From: Bagarius yarrelli | Lineage: Eukaryota; Chordata; Actinopteri; Siluriformes; Sisoridae | NCBI GenBank assembly: GCA_005784505.1 | Contig: VCAZ01000001.1 | Span: 4,233,097-4,297,096 of the forward strand | Length of the DNA stretch: 64,000 bases | Direction: 5' to 3' | Shown here: piece by piece, positions 1-12,264 of the stretch | How the letters are laid out: every line of letters starts with the position of its first letter | How positions within the stretch are numbered: the first letter of the stretch is position 1 | Program-made: the position numbers and the translations under genes | The notes under the pieces: model-generated | What the model saw: only the letters and a program-made list of their open reading frames with translations | What the model was told of the DNA's origin: nothing | Database searches by the model: none

Positions 1-36
1 GATTCCAAAAAGTGTGTCCAGTGTATCCTGTAAAAA
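1..36 (-). CDS. dock4: dock4 exon 19 (5' part, cut by window edge)
   Basis: Twelve codons, FLQDTLDTLFGI, run off the left edge. The acceptor TCCCAG at 37-42 keeps phase with exon 18 and gives EIVKFLQDTLDTL, a conserved DOCK4 stretch. Confidence 0.9.
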
Positions 37-1638
37 CTGGGAGACAATCGATTTCGGTTAGAAATGTATGACAAGGTCAGATCCGTGCACAGGTTGGTGG
101 TTGGTGTTGCATGGTTAACAAATAAATATAAGGACATCTGCCAAATGCTGTAAATGTATCTGGCAGCCTTTTCTAAGATTTTGTTAAGGAAATAAAAGCG
201 GACAACATGGCAACATAAAGTAAAGTAGGAGAAAAATAGAAAGAAACTGTATTATGGAAGTTAGCTTTTTATGTCTGGTGTCTGAGGGATGGGGGAGGTT
301 TGTTATGTCTGGTTTTCTGGTTTTGTATAATGTGAAAATAAACACTTGATGGCCAGCATGATCCAGCATGACAATGTCCCTGTGCACAAAATCCCTGAGC
401 TCCATGAAGACATCGTGTGTTATGGTTGGTCTGGAGGAATTTGCGTGTCTGGACTTTAACCCCACTGTACACCAATGTGATGAACCGGAACACCATGAGT
501 GTCTAACCCTACTAACACTATTGTGGCAGAACTGTTGAGTTTATTATCGGTGTAAGAGTGAGACCAGAACATGGTTAGTCACACTCGTTCGTGAAGTTTA
601 CCTTTACTATTTCCGAGCCATCGATCTCCTTCAGTTTGGACAAGCTGTCACTGATCCTCTCAGGGTGCATCCTCCATTTCAACAAGTCCAGCATATCACC
701 TGCACAGAGCAAACGGTGGACATACATTGTCCATGTTTCAATTCTTCCCCTGCTGCTGTTTATTGTTCTAACTTCTCACACTAGTTTTTTAAGTGTAGTG
801 TACCATTTTGAGTAAGTTTGGTGGAACAGAGGAACGAGGTGATCCACAGGGATTCCTTGCTGCTTTTCACAGCTTGGTTGGTGCCTGAAAGATTGGTTTT
901 GAAAAAAGGTAGATTGAGGTAGCGAGCACAGTCCTGAAGATTCGCGTTCTCCTCACACTGGGGAAAAAAAATTAAATAAATAAATATATATATAAAAAAA
1001 AAAAGCAAATTTTCACCCCACATTTAAGTAAACACTAACCAATACCGCCTACAGGAAGGTAAAAAACACCGAATGTAATAACCACCACCCACTCATGGCC
1101 CATGTATGAGTAAAACACAACCAATTTTCCACGTCATGATTAAAACACACTCACTTCCACCTATAGAAGGGTAAAATCCAAATCACTCCCACCTATGAGT
1201 ATAAAACATCCAAGTCTTGCCACTGGGGGTCTTGCCACTACAGCTAACAATTAAATACAAATACAGACGTAGCCAAAAAGTAATTAAATAGTGAAATAAA
1301 TTCCATATGCAGACACGAACCCTTGAAAAAAAATTACAGCCTTTTTTTTTTTTTACATTGGCTAAAATTAACTAAAACTAAAAAAAAACTTTTAAAAGAA
1401 ATGGATCGTTCCTAAATGGCGGAGTCTTAAATGGCGGCGTCTTAAATGGTGGCGTCCGTCACCTGACCGCAACACCGCCAAGTGTGTTTTCAGTTACCGA
1501 AAACAAAACCCCACACAAAGACCCACAAACAAGCAGAAACTAAAGACAGCTGCAGCGAAGCACCTCAAAGACGAGAGAACTCCGAATCTGGTGCCGTGTG
1601 TTGGTTATAAATTATATTTATTTTTATACTTTGGAGCC

Positions 1639-1691
<53 letters not shown>

Positions 1692-3373
1692 AGGGACTTC
1701 AATCAGATCTATTTTCAAATCCACTGTATGTGATTTACAGAGACAAAAAGAACAAAAAGTCTTCCACAGTCCAAATACTCAGTGCATCCAACTACATATA
1801 AAAAGTGAAAACAAAGTGTTAAAAACAAAATGTCCAAAATATAAAAGTAAAATAGAAACAAACCACCACAGATACTTTATAATTCTGTTTTAATGACTTT
1901 TTTATAAAACTGCCTCAAGTGTGTTTTTTGTTGCCTCAAAAAGGTAATATTTTATATTTTATCAAGTTACCATGTAGCTGTTTTTTAGCTATATAGCTTA
2001 GCATTACTGAACCATCATTACAGAACACTGTGAATTAGAAGAGGCTATAGAATAAGTTAATTACCCTAGCAAATGTTTCGGAATTTGCTAATGTTCACGC
2101 ATATATTAAGTTCTAATGGATAAAAAAAACACCTTATATTCTCTAGCTATGATTATTTCCGCACAGCATGTGGGACTGTAAAGATGGTGGTTTAAACTAA
2201 GGCTGACAAACGTTCTGGAAAGAATGCACTGGATGTTCGCATGTTCCGGAAAAGAAGATTTGTTTTCCTGCTGGTTTTAACTAATACAGTGGTGCCTCGA
2301 CTTACGAGTTTAATCTGTTCCGTGTCGGAGATCGTAACTCAAGTGAGTTACATGTATGTCGAATCAATTTTCCCCATTGAAAAAAATTGACATGCCATTA
2401 ATTCGTTTCAGGTCCCCCACAAAAAACACCACATTTTTCAATTAGAAAAATAAACTTATAAAATACAATACGATAGGATGTACTGCAATTAAATATAATG
2501 TCCAGCATTTACCTTGGAGATCAGACGACTCCACTTGCTAAAGCACGAGCGTCGCGCGAGACGGATTTTACGGGGTTCGCTCTGGCGTCCGCTACGCCAA
2601 CTAGCTGTGGGGTGTCTGAAGCTGGCTCAGAAGCCGAAATTTAGTTCCCGGTTCAAAGCAAATAAAAAAAAAAAATAAAAAAAAAAATAAAAAAAAAATC
2701 GACCAAGAGACGACCCGTATATTAAAAAAACCCGTTAGATGGGACATTTGTAAGTCAAGGTACCGCTGTACTTAGAAACAGGACAATCAAACTCAACATG
2801 TCTTAGTATTCAACTCATGGTTATTACATCCACACACTAGAAGCCTAAAGTGTGTGCTAAGTTTTGTAAATTCCTAATTCCATTTGCACATCATTGCTGC
2901 CTGAATCTAATCGTTTATGGTGAAACATAAAAATAAGTGACTTGCAATCAGTCAATAAACTTGAAAACATGTCCATGTAATATACAAATGTACATAATCT
3001 GAGAAATACCTTATGAACAATGAGTTCATGGGTGCCATCAGGCAGAGTTCGTCCGTCCTCCTGCATTAAAGGGACAAAGGAGAAGCCAAACAGCTTTTTC
3101 TCCCCCTTGTCTTTTGCTAAAAAAAAAGTTATCAGGGAAAAAAATAAATAAATTATCAAATGCCCAATAAAAAAATAGCAAAATAATTTTGCTAAAAATC
3201 ATAAGCTATTGTTTGAATGTTATAGATTTTTAAGTATAGGTGTGTGTGTCTGTCTATATTTTCAATCCTCACTGGTTTAAAAATGTTGGCAACAAAAATC
3301 TGTAGTGCAGTAAAATTGTAATAGAAAAATTAAAATACCTAAATGTATTAAGCAAGGTATCAGCTGCAGCAGC

Positions 3374-3424
<51 letters not shown>

Positions 3425-3453
3425 ATAGATGATGGATGAATGGATAGATAGAT

Positions 3454-3511
<58 letters not shown>

Positions 3512-6500
3512 ATGGATGGATGGATGGATAGATAGATAGATAGCTAGATAGATAGCTAGATAGATAGATGGATGGATAGACAGAGATAGATAGACAGACA
3601 GTCGGCAACACAGACAGACGGATAGACAGGATACATAGACAGACGGAGGGATGGATAGACAAACAGGCGGATAGACAGACGGATGGATGGATAGACAGAC
3701 GGATGGATGGACAGACAGACGGATGAGGGATAGACAGACAGACGGAGGGATAGACAGACAGACGGAGGGATAGACAGACAGACGGACAGACAGACCTAAA
3801 ATCTGTCCTGACAGTATGTAACCCTGGTATCTCTGGCAAAGTAGAATTATATCAGGTTGTTCATGCAACGTGTGCAACATTCTGCAGAGATCAGTCTATG
3901 AAGTATGTGTCGTAAGCAGATTTTTACTCAGTTTATGAGCTCAACGTGTAAAACATCTATAACTTTTGTTCATGCTTCTTCTTACACAATGTCGAGACAG
4001 ACTGGTGCTGAATTTCTATAACTACACCCTCCATCCGTTCACCCTGAAACTGTTAGTGTAATAAAGGATCTCTGGCCTTCTTACTGGAGCAGTGGCGAAA
4101 CTCGAAGCGGACATGGGAGCCGCGGAACATGTCGACAGGGATGGGCAGTTTGATTTGCTCGGCCCAACGTGGGCTGTTGTTGTGGTACAGCACAAAGGAG
4201 TGGTATTCATCTGCCCCCGGCTCACCGGAACCTGCTGCAACATAGCCCTGCGCACACATGCATGCACATTCACATGAGGGAAGTAGGCTGAGGTGACAAA
4301 TGCTTCTCATCAGCTCTTGTTTTCCACTAAACCAGGAAAACCACAAGCCAACAATAGCACCCTCATTACGTCCACGTAGAGGGCCTATGCTGATGCATGG
4401 TTTTGGTACCGCGAACGTGTTCCTCATATTTATAAAACAGAGAATGTAGCGTACTGACAGCTTGATTAAAGCCAGAATTAAAAATAAAATACCCTGAGAA
4501 TCTGTCCATCAGCATCCAGTGCATAAACAGTGATTTCCACATTTCTGGCAACTGTTTTCCCACCCTTCTCGAATTCTCCTTTCTCCAGCGTGATGTACAG
4601 ATCGTTCCTCATCTCCCCTAAAAAAAAAGCAAACAGATGACAGAGGGTTAGACGCAGTTAACGACAAGAATAGCAAGTGTTAGCGGAAGCTTAAACAAAA
4701 TCTGTGGATAAACACAATGTTATAAAATATAACATTAGCTCAAAAAGATATTAAAAATATTGTATAAAATATGCATCTGAGTCAAGATTCACCCAGACCA
4801 CGAGGATGGGTGAACAAACGATTTGAATCACTTTTTCTTTTATTATTGAATTAATTGCCATTTTATTATTTAACAACATACTACTAAAACTGTTATTTAT
4901 CTTCTGGTGGTCTAGTAATTCCTACTACAGGCTGCAATAAACTCAACCTTAGAAACGGAATGAAAGTGTATGCAGCGTCTAAACTGACACTGGATCAGGA
5001 AATTACCATATATGGTAAAAAAAATGACTAGAGAATCAAGGGTTTTTATTTTAGAATAGAATTTTTAGGTAATAAAGCGAGGTAAATCAACTGTTTAAGA
5101 ATTTTTAAAATGGGTCTTTCTGTCCCTCTCGCCTGTTTTCTCTCTCTATCTCTCATCTATTTTGTCTCTCTCTCGTGTACATAAAGTTGTGTAAAAAGTC
5201 CAAAAAAGTCTCTCTCTCTTTTGCCTATTTTCTCTCTCACCTATTCTGTCTCTCTCTCGCCTATTCTGTCTCTCTCTCGCCTATTCTGTCTCTCTCTCGT
5301 GTAAATAAAGTTGTGTAAAAAGTCATAAAAGTCTCTTTCTCTTTTGCCTATTTTCTCTCTCTCACCTATTCTGTCTCTCTCTTCGCCTATTTCTGTCTCT
5401 CTCTCTTCTCTCGCCTATTCTGTCTCTCTCTCACCTATTCTGTCTCTCTCTCGTGAAAATAAAGTTGTGTAAAAAGTCATAAAAGTCTCTTTCTCTCTCT
5501 CACGCCCATTCTCTCTTTCTGGCTCTCTCTTTTGCCTGTTTTCTCTTTCTTTCTCTCGTCTATTTTCTTTCTCTCTCTCGCAACTATTCTCTGTCTCTGT
5601 CTGTCTCTCTTTGCCTCTCTCTCTCTCCAGCTACATATGCCACAACTGAGCTGCCAGTGATCCAGACCCCATTTCCACTCTGGACCCATCAGACCCTTCC
5701 GTGTGACCCGTCTCCAGTTGATGATCCTCACATCACCAGGGTGACCGAGGACGTTTCCACTCTGCCGTAAAGACGTTCCAGCTGTTCTCTGAGGACTTAT
5801 GACTTGAGTTGCTTACACACACACACACAGTGTGACTTCATAATTCCTGCTCCCCGTTTTTTCACCCAAATGAGGATGGGTTATCTGTTGAGTCCGGTTC
5901 CTCTCAAAGTTTATTCCTATTCTGTCTCAGGGAGTTTTTCCTTGCCACCGTCACCCCCGGCTTGCTCATCAGGGACAAACTGATTTCTGATTCATTTGCA
6001 GTTTATAATCTGGTGTACAGCTGCTTTGTCCAATCCATGTTCCTAATTCTGAATTCTGCTAATGTGTCAATATATGTATTATCCCAGGGGTGTCCAAACT
6101 CTGTCCTGGAGGGCTGGTGTCCTGCAGAATTTAGCTCCAACTTGCCTCAACACACTTACCTGTAAGTTTCAAGTATACCTAGCATCTTGATTATTTGCTT
6201 GATGTGTGTTGGAGACAAACTCTGCAGGACACCAGCCCTCCAGGATCGTGATTGCCCACAACAATTGCCCAGGAATGGACAAATCAGTAGCCCTGGCCTG
6301 AAGAAATCAAGACTTATGCATAAGTCTAAATAAGATAATTGATACACAATAATCAGAAATCTCCCCAGAAATAAAACACATTTACCATTAAGTGTTTTTA
6401 TTTGTCCACTCCTGGGGCATGTTATAGCATAATACACAAAATTGAAACACACAATTCAGCACCGTCATTACCTCTAAGCACACACACCCACACACACACA

Positions 6501-6657
6501 CCCTGGGCATGTTCACAAAACCACAATGACCTACGATAGCGCTGTGAATCGTGCGTCCTGTGCCTCAATACAGACACCACATGCACTGTTATTCATACAG
6601 AAAGGGAGAAGGCTTTCATTATCACACCTTCTCTATTCTCATCAGTCATCCAAACCT

Positions 6658-6699
<42 letters not shown>

Positions 6700-7031
6700 C
6701 AAAATTGCTGCACAGGCACTGCTTTTTACATGATTCTGCTTCTCACATGAGCTTCAAAAAAAAGTCAAAGTTTAACAGGAAGGTTATAAGTATGATACTA
6801 TTAAGCACAGAGTAGCAGAATTGCTGTGAAGGAGAAGGCACTGAGGAAACCTGTTGCTCTTGCGGGCGCGGGGGTGGGGGGGGGGTAATTATAGATAGAT
6901 AGTGGGCGCATACATATAGATAGTGGGTGCATACATACATACATACATACATATACATATACATATATATACATAACGTTTGGAGGTATGCAGCACTGAG
7001 GCAATAGAGCACTTTTTCTAAAAAACGGGGA

Positions 7032-7079
<48 letters not shown>

Positions 7080-10000
7080 CATAACTTTTGGAGGTATGCA
7101 GCACTGAGGCAATAGAGCACTTTTGTAGAGTACAGAAAATACTTCTGGTGCTCCCGTGTGACTAACTCACTGCATGCTTGCTGCTTTTTCAACCACTGCT
7201 GAGGTAATGGTCAAATGCACGCAGTAAAAAAAAGCATTTCAATTACGGGCATGTGTGGAGTTGACTAAAACTTAGCACACTAGTTTGATATGCAAATCAG
7301 CTTATACAATATAACATTTATATAATTGTGCACTCCACTAGTCTTCATTCCCAAAAAATGCTGTGTAAAACGTAAATATAGGATACAGGTCTGGACTGCA
7401 GGCGGGGTTAGTTGAATAGCATCTTTTACAACGAAGCCACACTGTTGTAACTCGTGCAAAATGTAGCTTGGCATCGTCTTTCTGAAATAAGCAGGGACGT
7501 CGCTTTGATGCGGATGGCAGCGTATTTTGCTCCAAAAACCTGCATGTACCTTTTAGTATCAATGATGCCTTGACAAATGTGCAAGTTACCCCTGCCATAG
7601 GCAATAACACTCCCACTCATACCATCACAGATGCTGGATTTTGAACTTTGCACTGAAAGCAATCAGGACGTTCCTTTTCCTCTTAAGTCCAGAGGACACA
7701 ACGTCCATGATTTCCAAAAATTATTTGAAATGTGGTCTCATCAGACGACAGCACACTTTTCCACTCTGCATCAGTCCATAACGATCCATAACAATCCATG
7801 TCCCTGACTCCGCGTGGTAACATCCCTTTACAGAATGATGTCTATTTTTAATACTATTACATTCACAGCATTTAGCGGATGTTCTTGTCCAGAGAGACGT
7901 ACAAAAGGGCTTTGAGTCACATCATTGAACAGATCAATGCTGATACAATAGATCACAAATTAAAGTGTAAGAACCACAAAAAAAAACTGTTGAAAGAGTA
8001 GAATAGAATTTTGTGCGTGTGTGTGTGTTAAATATAAAGTGCTAGATATTTAGGAAAGAGGTGAGTCTTTAATCGTCTCCTGAAGACAGCCAGTGACTTG
8101 GTTGTTCTGACATTGATGGAAAGTTCATTCCACCATCTTGCCAGAACAGAACTTGGTGTCCTAGTAGGACTAGTCGAGAGGTGCTTGTGGATATGATGGA
8201 GCACGTTGGTAGATGAGGAGTGATAAGTGCTTGAAGTGCTGGTCCAATTTTGGTATTGTAGGCAAGCATCAGTGTTTTGAATATGATGCCAGCAGCTACT
8301 GGGAGCCGGTGGAGGGAGCGCAGCAGTGGGGTGGTGTGTGAATACTTCGGTAGGTGCAGCTAAGTCGCCAACACGCTCAGCTAAGTCGCTTGAGAAATCA
8401 TGTGGTGCCGTCTGAGAAATCAAAGGCTACAGCCATTCAGTGTTGGTTTTTGGCTTTGCTGGCTTTGTGCAGAGATTTCTCCAGATTCTTTGAATCTTCT
8501 GATAATATTATGGACTATATATAAAGGAATTCCTAAATTCCTTGGAAGGTTTTTTCTAACCTGTTGGTCTATTTGCTCATGCAGTTGTTCATAAAGTAGT
8601 AAACTGTGCCCTATTCTTGCTGAGCCTTTCAGGGATCCTTCTTCATTCCTGTGGAATGTTATGTTCCAAACTGGTGTTTTTGGAGCATTTCCCGGGCTTT
8701 TCTTGCACCTGTCCCAACTTTTTTCGGAATGTACCAGGCATTAAATTCAAAATGAGTGAATATTTGCAAGACACAATAACGTTTATCCAGTGAAACATTG
8801 CATATCTCGTCTTCGTGGTGCTTTCAATTTGCAGGTCACTGTATTCTGATTTTACACAACGCCCAAACTTCACTGGAATTGGTGTTTGTATAAGTGACAC
8901 CCTGTACGTGTCCTCACCTGGCATAATGACATCAGAAAAGCCCAGTTTCCTGGTTATCGACACGCCTCGAGAGAAAATGGCCATGTACTCCCTTCGTAAC
9001 TGCTCAATGTCCCCGTGGAGCAACTGCAGAGTCACTGCCAGGCCTGGAAATACAAACACGGATGTTATGTATAGGGTCTAATGTTGCAAAACGTTTATTT
9101 GTAAATAGAGGACATTTCTGCAAATTGTCTTCGTCTTGCATGGGTTTACCTTAAATTCTAACTCTTTTCTAGTCACATAACCTTAACCAGAGTGAGCTGA
9201 AATGGGAAAGGGGTCATGGCCCTAATTCAGCCTCATTTCATTATGTACAGCATCTAAGTGTCGGTTTTGCAGCCTGTAAACAGGGACTTCAATCAGCCGG
9301 CAGCGATTATAGAACTCGCTAGCAAAGTAGCACGTAGCACCAGCGACAGTGGCATTACTGTTTGAGTGACTCGGGATCAGTGAGTTGGAATAAGACTGTC
9401 TGATCTGGAATGAGAAAACTATCTGATCAGTGCAGCACAGCATCACGGTGGCTGTCCTCACAGACAGGAAGCTCGAGTGCCTCTTTCCTGTCTGCTGCAG
9501 TCCCTCTCCTCTGCTTTTACTTCTCTTTTCCAATTTGTGTTCGAAGATTTACACAACAGTTCAGCCATGTGCACAAACAGCAATATGTGGGTAACGGAAC
9601 CCTGAACCCTTCAAAATCCCAGTGTATTAGAAAGACAGCATTAAGTATGCTATAAGCATACTTTTAAGCATACTATTATTTTACGGGGTTTTTAGAGGAG
9701 AGACGGTGGGGGAAGGGGGGGGGTATCAGAAAAGCCTTGAGCCGATAATTGAACCTGGGTTGCCTGGAGCACTCTAAGAACTGCAGCAAGAAACTCCATA
9801 GCAACTCCTTTGCAAGTCAACCACTGTTGGGTCCTTGAGCAAGACCCTTAACCCCTCCTGCTCCAGGGGCGCTGTATCATAGCTGACCCTGCGCTCTGAC
9901 CCCCAACTTACTAAGATGGGATATGCGAAAAATGCATTTCATTGGCTCTGTACACGTACCTCGGACAATGACAATGAATTGAATATTATTATTATTTATT

Positions 10001-10944
10001 ATTTTTATTATATGCTTTTCTAAACTGGTTTTGATCTAAAATTTACTCGGTGGTTTTTAGGAGTGTAGTTCTGGATCTTACCTGTGCTGGATCCTGACAG
10101 GTTATACCTGGAGTTGACTTTCTTTATGATGTTGTCATGAATTTGACTCCATTCACTCTCAGTATTATACCTGAAATACAGAGCAAAGAAAAGTGCTTTG
10201 GGTCTCATCGCCACATCAGGTTAAATGTTAGTGAGCCATTTAACTGGCTTGAAACACAAAATATAAAAAAAAAAAATACTTTACGTTGCTAGGACAACCT
10301 ATTCCCTAATCTGCAGCGCTTCGGTTGAGTAGCTCTTTGGTGCTTTGTGTTGTTTATATATGGTTGAACTGACAATCAAGCTTGTCGATATTTGATACCT
10401 CGTTGTGTTTATGCAGTGAATAACACGGTAGAGACGATGCGTTACTTACGCGTAGACTTTGAGGACCTGGTCGTCCTTTGTGTCAGCAGTGAGTAGGTCA
10501 GCAATGCTAACCACAGCACAGCCAAACGGACGCCTGTACTGCACGCTGCAGGTGTTTTTCTTCTCACCTGCACCCATTCTCCCTACACACACACACACAC
10601 ATATGTATAACCTCTGTTAATGGATATTAATGGTACTGTAAGGTTAAAAACAGCTGTAAATAAATGCCCATTCTTACCGATCCTAATGATGTGGACGACG
10701 ATATACACATCTTTTCTCAGGTCGCTGCTCCCCAAGTCCTAAATAAAAAAAAAATAAAAACACCACCATTTTTAATAGACCCAAATGGCTGCTGGGCTGC
10801 ACCAGCCTCCACTTTGTGCAATTAGTGGAATTGTTTTGACACTCGCTTTAACACTCACCACAAAAAGGGTACAGTGCGTCTCTGTCTTCTCGGGAGACTT
10901 GGGCACGCCGTTCTTATTGAGCTTCACAAAGAACCTTTCACTGG

Positions 10945-10982
<38 letters not shown>

Positions 10983-11505
10983 CAAGGAGAAGGAAATGAA
11001 AAGATAAGAAAATAAAAGACTAACAGCACAGGAGGGACAATGAGGACCAATAAAGTCCAGAGGCTTAAAAAAAAAAAACATTGTTTGTCACACACACACA
11101 CACAAAAATTGCTCTGTAATAACCCACATGAGAGATGAATCTCTGCAGCTTAATGATTTATAAGCGGGTATTTGCTGAATCCAGATCATTTCACATGGAG
11201 ATACAATTAAAAACAATAAATCAGGTTAATCTCACATCCTCCAATCATTTTCTCTCTAATTACATGTCAAACTGTCTAAAAACTGAAACAGATATAAAGC
11301 TGATTGATGCCTTTTAAAATACATCAAAGAGACACACAAAGACACCCTGACACACACACCACACAACCCGTACACACACACGACGCGTACGCACACACGA
11401 CGCGCACAACACACACGACGCGCACGCACACACACACAACCACGCACACACAACGACGGACACACACACACACAACAGCACACATACACACACACACACA
11501 CAACA

Positions 11506-11545
<40 letters not shown>

Positions 11546-12228
11546 CACACACACACACAACAGCACATACACACACACACACACCGACGTGCACACTGCA
11601 AATGAACACAAAAAAGGTACATAGGAAAATAACATGCTCTCCTGCCAAGTGGTTGTGTAATATGGTTATGTGATTTTCCCCGCAGTCTGATAAGCAGAAA
11701 AACACTCTGCTCACTGTAATAACCAGTAATACACTAATTACACCTCCATAACAAACACACACACACACACACCACAGCATAAGTGTCTCTAACACACTGC
11801 ACAGAACTAATGCAAACTGATAAGCACACACACACACACACATATGTATATATATATATAGCGATAACACTTCAGCATCACTTCCTCAACATCAGGATTC
11901 TTATCACATGCTATCGCCGGTCTGATTTTCATAACTGAAAGCTTTATTCCCAGAGGATTTCTGACGCAACATGATATTTGCTCCCGAGGTGAGCGTGATT
12001 GTCAGTCGATGCGTTCAGACGCATCAGGAGCCACAAATTAAATGCCCCTCGCTGACACGGCTGGGTAAATTAACAATGTCTACGAGTGGTCCCTATGCGC
12101 AGGGCTGAAAATATAAACCATGACAAAAACGGCCCCGTGGGGAAAGAAAGGGGAAGTCATTATCCTGAAAGCTGCCACTCAGTGCCACTGATATCTTCTG
12201 CATGGAATTGCAGGGTTTTAGTAACAAC

Positions 12229-12264
<36 letters not shown>

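Noticed and set aside
3269..3880. 203-residue minus-strand frame
   Set aside because: Produced by the GATA/GACA array; no protein family resemblance.
11256..11870. 204-residue Cys/Val-rich minus-strand frame
   Set aside because: Translation of CA/CG repeats.
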